NCBI GenBank assembly: GCA_003222555.1
Contig: QHWL01000026.1
Location: forward strand, 2,143 to 9,573
Source of the DNA: Acidobacteriota bacterium
Lineage (GTDB): Bacteria > Acidobacteriota > Vicinamibacteria > Vicinamibacterales > CAVVIG01
Reading direction: 5' to 3'
Length of the DNA stretch: 7,431 nucleotides
Below, piece after piece: positions 1 through 5,909 of the stretch (position 1 is its first letter; every line of letters starts with the position of its first letter). The notes under the pieces are model-generated. The model saw only the letters and a program-made list of their open reading frames with translations. It made no database searches and was not told the origin of the DNA. The position numbers were made by a program, and so were the translations under genes.

Positions 1-917
1 GTGAACACGATCGCCATCGTGTTCTCGCGCCCGATGTGGTCGGAAACCCAGCCGAAGGTCGGCCGTGCCAACCCGTTCAGGATGTTGTCGACGATGCCGG
101 CGACGACCAACACAGTCGAGGTGACGAACAGGAAGTTCACTGGCAGCCCTGCGACGTTGTAATCCTTTGCAATTGGCGCCACCTGCGCGGTGACGACGAG
201 GCCGCTCGCCGCGACCAGCACGAACATGACGTAGAGAATCCAGAAGATCGGCGTCTGGAGCATCTCTCCCGGCGTGTAATCGCGCGAGCTTTGGCTGAGC
301 CTGCGCGCCGCCTTCGGCGCCTCTCCGGGCCCGGGCGCTTTCAGGAACTGTGACAGTGCGAGAATGACCGACCCCTGGCCGATCCCGAACCAGAGGAAAG
401 CACTCTCATAGCCATAGGTCTTGATGACGTGGATGATCGGAACCACAGTCGCCGCCGCGCCGGCGCCGAAGCCGGCCGCGGTAAGACCCGCGGCAAGGCC
501 CCGCCGGTCGGCAAACCACTTGAGCGCGTTGCCGACGCAGGTGCCGTAGACCGCGCCAGCGCCGACGCCCGAGAGTGCCGCCGCGAAGTACAGCATCGGC
601 AGCGATCCGGCGACCGAGTTGAGCGACCAGGCGAGCGCCACCACGATGCCGCCGAACATGACCACGAGCCGTGGACCGAAGCGATCGACAAACCAACCCT
701 CCACAGGCACGAGCCATGTCTCCATGGCGACGAAGATCGTAAAGGCGATTTGGATATCCGTGCGGCCCCAGTGGTGCCTTGCGTCCATGGGATCCACAAA
801 GTAGGTCCAGCCGTATTGCAGGTTGGCGATCATGACCATGCAGATGACGCCCACTAGCAGCTGAATCCAGCGGTTCACAGGTATGGCGCCGCCTTTGGAC
901 ATTTCCGTGTTGGACAT
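1..917 (-). CDS. OFA-family oxalate/formate-type MFS transporter, C-terminus beyond window
   Basis: A membrane carrier expected to exchange or import small carboxylates such as oxalate or formate across the inner membrane. The frame reads from ATG at 917 down to base 1 without a stop (305 codons), so the last third or so of the usual 400-430 aa is missing. Family marks: NRWIQLLVGVICMVMIANLQYGW in TM1 (residues about 15-37, seen in pieces NRWIQLL and MIANLQYGW), VDRFGPRLVVMFGG in the TM2-3 loop (77-90), FADRRGLAAGLTAAGFGAG before TM5 (135-153), and NGLARPTFGWVSDHIGREN (281-299). These match the layout of OxlT from Oxalobacter. R285 lies where OxlT has its substrate-related TM8 arginine (my alignment from memory); the second charged residue, in TM11, is outside the window. 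An AGGAG Shine-Dalgarno lies 8 bases before the ATG and supports this start. It follows the 987-1781 gene by about 69 bp on the same strand and is probably co-transcribed with the GntR gene. The substrate is inferred from family only. Confidence 0.9.
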   Translation of the reverse strand, partial: MSNTEMSKGGAIPVNRWIQLLVGVICMVMIANLQYGWTYFVDPMDARHHWGRTDIQIAFTIFVAMETWLVPVEGWFVDRFGPRLVVMFGGIVVALAWSLNSVAGSLPMLYFAAALSGVGAGAVYGTCVGNALKWFADRRGLAAGLTAAGFGAGAAATVVPIIHVIKTYGYESAFLWFGIGQGSVILALSQFLKAPGPGEAPKAARRLSQSSRDYTPGEMLQTPIFWILYVMFVLVAASGLVVTAQVAPIAKDYNVAGLPVNFLFVTSTVLVVAGIVDNILNGLARPTFGWVSDHIGRENTMAIVF

Positions 918-986
918 TCTTGAAACTCCTGGTCTCGCGCCTCGCGGGATTAACGCTGTCCGAACGGCGGGTAGTCTACCTCGAAT
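918..986. other. Short intergenic gap upstream of the transporter
   Basis: Sixty-nine bases separate the stop of the 987-1781 gene from the transporter start. The only clear signal is the AGGAG ribosome binding site of the transporter (minus strand, about 926-930). I see no convincing terminator hairpin, no copy of the GTTAGAG/CTCTAAC palindrome and no strong promoter, which is compatible with read-through from the upstream minus-strand genes. Confidence 0.5.
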
Positions 987-1781
987 CTACCGCCCGGGAT
1001 CCAGATCTCTCATCACGACACGGAGCACCTGCCCGGCCAGTCGGGCATCGCGCTCGGAAACCGTCGCATTCGGGGCTGGCTGGCCGTCGGCATTGGTGAG
1101 ATCTCGATACTTTCGCGCGGCAGGCGGCAGCCGAGCGCACCCGCCGCGGATAAGCCCTGCTTTCTCGGCGGCGGCGAGGCGCGCCTCGAACGACCATTCG
1201 GCCAAGGTCCCGGCGGGCACCTCGTGGGCGGCCAGGACACCGAGTCCCTTGTGTTCCAGCGCGTCGGTCACGATGGCCTCGAGGATGCCGCAGGAAGTGA
1301 GCAACGCCGGACCGTATTGGCCTTGCTCGAGAGCTCGCCGGCTGTCCGCGTACGCCTGCTCGACGACCGGCCGGAGCTCTGGATTGTGGACGAACTCGAA
1401 CCGGCGAGGCGACGGCGCCTCCGACGAGACAGACGCGGAAGCGGCCTGGCCCATTTGAGTCAGCGAAGCGACTCCCTGGACGAGAACGTCGACAAGCCGG
1501 TCCACGATCTCGCCAATCGTCGCTTCTTCGACGACCCTGTCAGCCGTCGAGCGCATCAAGAACGCCTGGCTGTACGCGCGCGAGAGCCAATGAGCTTTGC
1601 TGCCTCCTGACAGTTGGTTGACTGCCGCCACGCAGTCCTTCTGCCAGATACGGGTAGCGGCGAGCGCCGCGCTGCTGGACGAATCGGCCGCCAGCACGCC
1701 GCGGAGCTCCCGCCCGCGACGAATCAAGCTGTTGAGATGCGGCAGATAGCTGTCGATCTGCGCTTGCGGGCTCTCGTTCAT
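987..1781 (-). CDS. Protein of unknown function, DUF4145/HEPN-like helical C-terminal half
   Basis: I do not recognise a named family. From ATG at 1781 it is 264 aa. It looks soluble and mostly helical, with no signal peptide and no membrane segment. The N-terminal part (about 1-75) is helical with conserved-looking W, GGSKAHWLSRAYSQ and R residues. The C-terminal part (about 140-235) has the pattern 'RRALEQGQYGPALLTSCGIL-EAIV-DALEHKG ... LIRGG ... ARKYRDL', which recalls the paired helices and the terminal R-x-x-R-[ND] region of DUF4145-type or HEPN-like proteins. There is no R-x4-6-H catalytic motif, so HEPN RNase activity is not supported. Start choice: a GTG at 1799 would overlap the GntR stop as GTGA, but ATG at 1781 has GAGGTGG about 10 bases upstream and is preferred. 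Either way it is translated just after the GntR gene (stop 1796-1798), so co-expression is likely. A role in the regulator or transporter pathway is only guilt by association. Confidence 0.65.
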   Translation of the reverse strand: MNESPQAQIDSYLPHLNSLIRRGRELRGVLAADSSSSAALAATRIWQKDCVAAVNQLSGGSKAHWLSRAYSQAFLMRSTADRVVEEATIGEIVDRLVDVLVQGVASLTQMGQAASASVSSEAPSPRRFEFVHNPELRPVVEQAYADSRRALEQGQYGPALLTSCGILEAIVTDALEHKGLGVLAAHEVPAGTLAEWSFEARLAAAEKAGLIRGGCARLPPAARKYRDLTNADGQPAPNATVSERDARLAGQVLRVVMRDLDPGR

Positions 1782-1795
1782 CGGTCCCGTCCACC

Positions 1796-2605
1796 TCACG
1801 TGCGAGGTGCCGGCGGCGGTGCAAAGTCCGCAGGCGTGCTCAGCAGGAGGGCGATCTGATCGATGTGCTCGTGCATGGCTCGCGCGGCGCCGTCGGGATC
1901 CCGCCGCCGCAGCGCCGCCACCACCGCCTCGTGTCCCTGAATGGATTGTTCTGGACGGCCTTTCTGCTTGAGCGCAGCCGTCCGTGATTCCACGAGCAGA
2001 TCGTTCAGGATGGCCATGATGCTCATCACCACGCGATTGCGCGTGGACCGCGCCATCACGGCATGAAATGCCGTGTCCTCGACGATGGCCGACCGACCGG
2101 TTTTGAGCTTCCGCCGCTGGGCGTCGAGGATGCGTTGCAGATCGTCGAAATCGTCGTCGGTCACACGCGTGGCCGCGGCGCGTGCGACGGCAGGCTCGAA
2201 CATCCGTCGGACGTCCAGAAGCTCGTCCTGCAGATCAGTCCGGTACATCATCACCGAGGCCAGGGGCGCGACCAGGCGGTCCACGGTCAGTTCGTGCGGA
2301 AACGTGCCTTGCCCATGTCGTGTCTCGAGCAGACCGATCATTTCCAGCATGCGCAAGGCATCGCGGATCGACCCGCGGCTCACGCCGAAGCGCTCGGCCA
2401 GGAGGCGTTCGGAGGGCAGCGGCTGGGCCGGAGGGAACGTGCGGTCCAGGATTAACATCCGAATCCTGTCGGCAACCTCCTCGGCGATGCGTGTCTTTTT
2501 GATCGGCTCGATGAGACGAGTATTATTGCCGCCGCGGGGCGCGGCGAAACGCTTGACAGTACGGCGGGCGGATGTTAGAGTCGCGTCTCTAACTGGTTCG
2601 ATCAC
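1796..2605 (-). CDS. FadR-type GntR transcriptional regulator with FCD ligand domain
   Basis: A DNA-binding regulator expected to respond to a small carboxylate. The winged helix covers about residues 36-106 (IAEEVADRIRMLIL, then LPSERLLAERFGVSRGSIRDALRMLEMIGLLETRHGQGTF, whose central SRGSIRDALRMLE is the recognition-helix region). The all-helical FCD domain covers about 125-255. The FCD metal ligands all appear present: D177 and H181 in DTAFH, H225 in QGHEAV and H247 in AMHEH. The best usable start is GTG at 2605 (269 aa), because no ATG, GTG or TTG lies between it and the HTH. This leaves an unusually long, basic 35-residue N-terminal extension. The frame stays open to 2983, but starts up there would run antisense through the 109-aa gene. 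No Shine-Dalgarno is visible. A TGGTACAGT extended -10 ends 7 bases before the GTG, so a leaderless message is possible. The gene is divergent from the oxidoreductase/AAA operon, and the 20-bp palindrome at 2574-2593 is the likely operator. It probably controls both arms and itself. The effector may be oxalate or another dicarboxylate; that is inference. Confidence 0.88.
   Translation of the reverse strand: MIEPVRDATLTSARRTVKRFAAPRGGNNTRLIEPIKKTRIAEEVADRIRMLILDRTFPPAQPLPSERLLAERFGVSRGSIRDALRMLEMIGLLETRHGQGTFPHELTVDRLVAPLASVMMYRTDLQDELLDVRRMFEPAVARAAATRVTDDDFDDLQRILDAQRRKLKTGRSAIVEDTAFHAVMARSTRNRVVMSIMAILNDLLVESRTAALKQKGRPEQSIQGHEAVVAALRRRDPDGAARAMHEHIDQIALLLSTPADFAPPPAPRT
2553..2581 (+). promoter_or_regulatory. 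Probable sigma-70 promoter of the rightward operon
   Basis: TTGACA (2553-2558) is a perfect -35 box. After a 17-bp spacer comes TAGAGT (2576-2581, 4 of 6 to TATAAT), preceded by TG at 2573-2574 as an extended -10. The predicted start is near 2588, about 78 bases before the first ATG of the 109-aa gene. It lies inside the N-terminal codons of the divergent GntR gene if that gene starts at 2605. It is the only consensus-like promoter I found between the arms in this direction. Confidence 0.55.
2574..2593. promoter_or_regulatory. Near-perfect 20-bp palindrome, likely GntR operator
   Basis: The arms GTTAGAG (2574-2580) and CTCTAAC (2587-2593) are exact inverse complements. The core TCGCGT is also palindromic at its central CGCG, so 9 of 10 base pairs are symmetrical. 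The site covers the -10 box and the predicted start of the rightward promoter, so a bound dimer would block it. Its size and symmetry suit a GntR-family dimer, although it is not the TGGTNNNACCA of FadR itself. Binding by the 1796-2605 product is inferred from position. Confidence 0.6.
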
Positions 2606-2620
2606 TGGGCCACTGTACCA
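2603..2620 (-). promoter_or_regulatory. Possible leaderless promoter element of the GntR gene
   Basis: On the minus strand TGG TACAGT (2620 down to 2612) is an extended -10 with 4 of 6 matches to TATAAT. Six bases later comes the GTG at 2605. Transcription would then begin at or next to the start codon, which agrees with the absence of a Shine-Dalgarno. The -35 region is poor (TTCCAA at 18 bp), so this is a tentative call. Confidence 0.3.
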
Positions 2621-2625
2621 CAAGA

Positions 2626-2660
2626 AAGTTAGAAGTTGGAAGTCAAAAGTTAAAAGTAAG
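2626..2660 (+). repeat. Five-unit 7-nt degenerate tandem repeat before the 109-aa gene
   Basis: Five consecutive in-phase heptamers occur: AAGTTAG, AAGTTGG, AAGTCAA, AAGTTAA and AAGTAAG. The consensus is AAGTYRR, with AAG constant in every unit. The tract ends 5 bases before the first ATG (2666). It is AT-rich against a GC-rich background and lies in the untranslated leader of the rightward operon. A similar tract with a different heptamer precedes the GltD-like gene at 5851-5906. The tract leaves no strong canonical Shine-Dalgarno here; the AAGTAAG unit is the nearest purine-rich stretch. Confidence 0.8.
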
Positions 2661-2665
2661 TTGCC

Positions 2666-2995
2666 ATGATGGAGTTCACGGCCACCGGCTCTCCGCGCGT
2701 CGTCTCGTCCACGATCGAGCAATACGCCACCGGACAAGGGAGTCTGAACGCGATCGTGGTGCCCTGGGAAAGCGATCGCATGACGCTGAGCATGGCAGTC
2801 ACTGCTGTCAGGGGTGAGGGGTGGGCCATCGAGCACACCAACCTGGGGACCATCAGATTGACCGACCTGGGGAACGACTTGACGCGCGTGGCCATCGCGG
2901 CTCACGACCCCAATCATGTAGAGAAACAGAAACTGGCGGCGCTCTTCGAGCGATTCGCCCAGCAGATTCAGAGCAAGTTGCAAGTCGCGCCATGA
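2666..2995 (+). CDS. Small protein of unknown function, first gene of the AAA/oxidoreductase operon
   Basis: A 109-aa soluble protein with no signal peptide, membrane segment or cysteine. I do not recognise a family. The first two thirds look like beta strands (NAIVVPWESDRMTLSMAVTAV, then GWAIEHTNLGTIRLTDLGND and LTRVAIAAHD). It ends with an amphipathic helix (VEKQKLAALFERFAQQIQSKL, about 85-105). A run of strands, a 'GTIRLTDLG..LTRVAI' step and a long C-terminal helix recall the second half of SRPBCC/START-like folds; this is a shape impression only. ATG codons at 2666 and 2669 are both possible starts. The stop codon overlaps the AAA ATPase start as ATGA (2992-2995), which indicates translational coupling and matched stoichiometry. 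That makes it a candidate adaptor or cofactor of the ATPase (inference). The coding frame is supported by the overlap with its neighbour and by GC-rich third positions. Confidence 0.8.
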   Translation: MMEFTATGSPRVVSSTIEQYATGQGSLNAIVVPWESDRMTLSMAVTAVRGEGWAIEHTNLGTIRLTDLGNDLTRVAIAAHDPNHVEKQKLAALFERFAQQIQSKLQVAP

Positions 2996-5184
2996 CGGAA
3001 CCCGCCCTAACGCCGCTCGCCGCGACTCTCACACTGCGCGTCGCGGAGGCGCGCGTCGAGGACATCGGGCATGCCGTCGCGAGGCTGGCACCGGCCGACC
3101 TGATGCGCATCGGCGCCCGGGTCGGCGACGTGCTGAAGATCACCGGCGGCACGGTCGCCGTCGCACGCGCCGAGCTGTCCGACGAGGGACGCGAGGGCAT
3201 GATCCAGATCGACGGCACGGCCCGCAGCAATTGTGGCGCGGGGTTGCAGGAACAGGTGGCGGTCACTCCAATCGAGCACTCCCAGGCCGTCGCAGTGCGC
3301 TTCTCGCCGTTGTGGGTAGGGGCGGCGCCGGCCATCATCGCGCCCGACCGGATGCTCGAAGACCTGGCCGGCGTGCCGGTCATCACGGGTTGCGTGGTCC
3401 GTGTGCCGACGTTTGCCAAGGCGATCAACTTCCAAGTCATGCGGACGATTCCTTCGGGCCCGGTCGTGATCGGGAAACGCACCGACATCCGGGTGGTGGA
3501 AGGCGAGCAGACGGCGGCCCGCGCTCCCGCGGTGTCGTACGAAGATATCGGCGGGCTCGAGCGTGAAGTTGCCCGAGTGCGCGAGATCGTCGAGCTCCCG
3601 CTGAAGCACTCGCGCATCTTCGAGCGGCTGGGCATCCTCGCGCCCAAAGGTGTGTTGCTGTACGGCCCGCCGGGCACCGGTAAGACCCTGCTGGCCCGCG
3701 CTGTGGCGGCCGAGAGCCGCGTGCACTTCATTCACCTCAATGGCCCCGAGATCATGCGGAAGTTCTATGGCGAGAGTGAGGCCAAGCTCCGCGAGGTGTT
3801 CGAGGAAGCAGCGCGTCACGCGCCGGCGATCCTGTTTATCGACGAGATCGACGCCGTGGCTCCCAAACGCGCCGAAGTGGTCGGGGAGGTCGAAAAACGC
3901 GTCGTGGCGCAGCTGCTGAGCTTGATGGATGGCTTCGTGTCGCGCGGCCAGGTCATCGTCATCGGCGCCACCAATATCCCGGAGGTCCTCGACCCGGCTC
4001 TGCGACGTCCCGGGCGCTTCGATCGGGAAATCGAAATCGGTGTCCCCAATACACAGGCGCGGCTCCAGATCCTCAAGATCCACACGCGCGCCATGCCGCT
4101 CGCGCCCGACGTCAACCTCGAGGAAATCGCCGAGCATTCGCACGGCTTCGTCGGCGCCGATCTCGAAGCGCTCGGCCAGGAAGTCGGCATGATTGCCTTG
4201 CGCGGCTTCCTCTCCGCCGCGCCACTGGAGACCGACGGCGCCGCGTCTGCCGAGCTGGGGGCGCTCCAGGTGACGCGCGATGACTTCCTCGCCGGCTTGA
4301 AGGAAGTCGAACCCAGTGCGACCCGCGAGTTTTTCATCGAGAAGAGCTCGTCGACGTTTGGTGCCCTGGGCGGTCTCGACGAGGTGAAGCGATTGCTCAA
4401 TGCCGTGATCGAGCATTCTCACATGCACGACGACATCTACGAGCAGGTCGGCCTGGCGCCCCCGAGGGGCATTCTGCTGGTCGGACCGTCTGGGACCGGA
4501 AAGACCGCCCTGGCGCGAGCGCTGTCGGGGGAAAAGCAGATCCCGCTCATCGCCGTCGATGGCCCGCAGCTCTATTCAAAATGGCTGGGCGAATCCGAGA
4601 GAGCGCTGCGCGAGGTGTTCAAAAAGGCGAGACGGGCGGCGCCCTGCATCCTGTTCTTCGACACGATCGATGCGGTCGCGCCGAAGTTCGGCGCCGATCA
4701 ATTCGGCACCGACGTCTATCAACGGATTCTCAGCCAGCTCTTACGTGAGATCGACAACTTGCGTGACGTCAAAGGGGTGATCCTGCTGGCCGCCACCAAC
4801 CGCCCCGAGCGGGTCGAGGCGGCGCTCTTGCGCAGCGGGCGGTTCGACTATATCCTTCGGTTCGCCGTACCGGACGCTGCCGATCGGGCGGCAATCTTGC
4901 GGCTCTGCTGCCGGCGGGTGCCGCTCACCGCCGACGTCGACATCGAGGAGCTCGCTGGTCGCACGGAAGGGCTCACAGGCGCCGATATCGAAAGCCTGTG
5001 CAAGAAGGCGACGCTGTTAGCCATTGCGGAATTCCAGGACGGGGCTCACCGCGCGCCATTCGTGGTCCGTCGGAGCGATTTCCTGGCCGTTCTGGAGTCC
5101 GATCGCGGCAGTCCCTGGTCGTTCGACCGTCGCGAACGCGCCGAGCCACAGCGCCTGGGGTTGGGCTCCGTCGCCTCTGAATGA
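2992..5184 (+). CDS. CDC48/VAT-type double AAA+ ATPase with degenerate D2 Walker B
   Basis: A 730-aa ATP-driven protein-remodelling or unfolding machine, expected as a cytosolic hexamer. Domain order: CDC48-like N-domain with double-psi barrel (about 10-175), D1 (about 185-400), linker, D2 (about 455-690), short charged tail. D1 is complete: Walker A GPPGTGKT (225-232), Walker B ILFIDEID (280-287), sensor N328, arginine fingers R339 and R342, pore-loop KFYGESE (257-263). D2 has Walker A GPSGTGKT (498-505), sensor N603, finger residues R614 and R617 and the aromatic pore loop KWLGESE. Its Walker B, however, reads ILFFDTID, with Thr (ACG, 4663-4665) at residue 558 in place of the catalytic Glu. 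D2 should bind but hardly hydrolyse ATP. The start at ATG 2992 overlaps the preceding stop (ATGA) and begins right before the N-domain. The frame is open back to 2821, but that part reads across the 109-aa gene and is rejected. Its position before oxidoreductase subunits suggests a role in assembling, activating or clearing that enzyme; this is inference. Confidence 0.93.
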   Translation: MTEPALTPLAATLTLRVAEARVEDIGHAVARLAPADLMRIGARVGDVLKITGGTVAVARAELSDEGREGMIQIDGTARSNCGAGLQEQVAVTPIEHSQAVAVRFSPLWVGAAPAIIAPDRMLEDLAGVPVITGCVVRVPTFAKAINFQVMRTIPSGPVVIGKRTDIRVVEGEQTAARAPAVSYEDIGGLEREVARVREIVELPLKHSRIFERLGILAPKGVLLYGPPGTGKTLLARAVAAESRVHFIHLNGPEIMRKFYGESEAKLREVFEEAARHAPAILFIDEIDAVAPKRAEVVGEVEKRVVAQLLSLMDGFVSRGQVIVIGATNIPEVLDPALRRPGRFDREIEIGVPNTQARLQILKIHTRAMPLAPDVNLEEIAEHSHGFVGADLEALGQEVGMIALRGFLSAAPLETDGAASAELGALQVTRDDFLAGLKEVEPSATREFFIEKSSSTFGALGGLDEVKRLLNAVIEHSHMHDDIYEQVGLAPPRGILLVGPSGTGKTALARALSGEKQIPLIAVDGPQLYSKWLGESERALREVFKKARRAAPCILFFDTIDAVAPKFGADQFGTDVYQRILSQLLREIDNLRDVKGVILLAATNRPERVEAALLRSGRFDYILRFAVPDAADRAAILRLCCRRVPLTADVDIEELAGRTEGLTGADIESLCKKATLLAIAEFQDGAHRAPFVVRRSDFLAVLESDRGSPWSFDRRERAEPQRLGLGSVASE

Positions 5185-5200
5185 CAGGACGAGGGTGAAC

Positions 5201-5848
5201 ATGGCTTATACGGAACTCACCGTGTGGACGCGCGGCATCATCATGGACAAAGAGGGTCGCGACATCGTCAATTCTGTCAGCGCCGCCGCGCGAATCGAGG
5301 GCAAGTTCGCGCAGGCGATGGAAAACTACGTCGACAATCCCGATCGCACCAACGCCCCGACGCGCAAGTATTGTCGCGTGAGCGACGGCGAGATCGAAAA
5401 CGCGCTCACCTACGAAAACGAGCAGCCCAACATTGTCGTCCTCGTCGAGGAGACGATGGTCAAGGGGTGGGATTACATGCGCGGGATGCCGCCGGGCGGG
5501 ACGCTGGTGATTAACACGCACTATTCACCGGATTACATGATGCGTTTCGTGCCGCGGCCCGAGCGGCTCATCCAGCTTGTGTGCGTCGACGCCGCCAAGC
5601 TCGCCGACCACAAATGGCTTTATTACCGGCTGGGCGAGCTCGGCCTCGACCGCCTGTCGACGGAAGGCGCCGCAGAGCGAAACAAGGCGATCGCCCCCGA
5701 CATCGCCGCTCCGCTCATCGCGGCGGTGGTCAAGACGACCGGCATCGTCAGGCACGAAACGATTGAGCCGATGATTGCGAACAAAGCGGCGTTTCGCGCA
5801 GCGCTGAACGAGCTGCAAATTCTGCCGGTGGGAAAGGCTGTGGTTTAA
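5201..5848 (+). CDS. 2-oxoacid:acceptor oxidoreductase gamma subunit (PFOR/OOR family)
   Basis: A 215-aa protein matching the gamma domain (PFOR domain III) of thiamine-pyrophosphate 2-oxoacid:ferredoxin oxidoreductases, cytosolic enzymes that oxidatively decarboxylate 2-oxoacids or, in oxalate oxidoreductase, split oxalate to CO2. Seen: RIEGKFAQAMENY (31-43) for the family's EGKYAQAFP, NAPTRKYCRVSD (51-62) for RGAPVRAFTRISD, QPNIVVLVEETMV (75-87), PPGGTLVINT (97-106) and the C-terminal 'GIVRHETIEPMI' (181-192). The usual N-terminal GRGGQG is absent; the place is taken by WTRGIIMDKEGRDIV (9-23). ATG 5201 is preceded by GAGGGTG six bases away. The frame is open from 5024, but that part overlaps the AAA gene. 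The stop lies 61 bases before the next gene. The gamma subunit does not hold TPP or substrate, so the oxoacid used cannot be read from it. The oxalate-type transporter in the left arm makes oxalate, or a close relative, the leading guess. The alpha and beta genes are expected to the right of the window. Confidence 0.85.
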   Translation: MAYTELTVWTRGIIMDKEGRDIVNSVSAAARIEGKFAQAMENYVDNPDRTNAPTRKYCRVSDGEIENALTYENEQPNIVVLVEETMVKGWDYMRGMPPGGTLVINTHYSPDYMMRFVPRPERLIQLVCVDAAKLADHKWLYYRLGELGLDRLSTEGAAERNKAIAPDIAAPLIAAVVKTTGIVRHETIEPMIANKAAFRAALNELQILPVGKAVV

Positions 5849-5850
5849 CC

Positions 5851-5906
5851 AAGGACGACTAAGGACCAGGGACGGACCAAGGACTAAGAACGAAGGACTA
5901 AGGACC
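5851..5906 (+). repeat. 7-nt degenerate repeat tract carrying the GltD-like gene's ribosome site
   Basis: The gap between the gamma stop and the next ATG is filled by AAGGAC-type heptamers. Four in-phase units occupy 5879-5906 (AAGGACT, AAGAACG, AAGGACT, AAGGACC). Less regular copies lie before them (AAGGACG 5851-5857, AAGGACC 5861-5867, AGGGACG 5868-5874). The last unit supplies AAGGA five bases before ATG 5910, so the repeat itself contains the Shine-Dalgarno; the other units are possible decoy or alternative ribosome sites. It has the same 7-nt period and the same AAG-initial unit as the 2626-2660 tract. Confidence 0.8.
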
Positions 5907-5909
5907 AAA

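Noticed and set aside
883..1458. Plus-strand open frames opposite the transporter start and the 987-1781 gene
   Set aside because: Arg/Ser/Ala-rich shadow composition, no ribosome site, and the minus-strand frame is supported by its neighbours and start signals.
987..1799. HEPN RNase toxin (part of a toxin-antitoxin pair)
   Set aside because: No R-x4-6-H catalytic motif is visible, and the partner is a classical FCD-GntR regulator, not a nucleotidyltransferase-type antitoxin.
2606..2983. Upstream extension of the GntR gene to 395 aa
   Set aside because: It would run antisense across the operon leader and the 109-aa gene and adds no recognisable domain.
2821..2991. Longer start for the AAA ATPase (787 aa)
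   Set aside because: The extra 57 residues are read through the 109-aa gene in another frame, are rich in Arg/His shadow composition, and lie before the CDC48-like N-domain; ATG 2992 with the ATGA overlap is the natural start.
3007..4428. Long minus-strand open frame (473 aa) opposite the AAA gene
   Set aside because: It is the antisense shadow of strongly conserved AAA motifs; its translation has the His/Asp/Arg-rich look of GC-rich antisense reading and no family signature.
5024..5200. Longer start for the gamma subunit (274 aa)
   Set aside because: The extra part overlaps the 3' end of the AAA gene; ATG 5201 has a good GAGG ribosome site and starts right before the domain.
5851..5906. 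CRISPR array or attachment site
   Set aside because: Units are 7 nt, adjacent and degenerate with no spacers; no cas or integrase gene is near.
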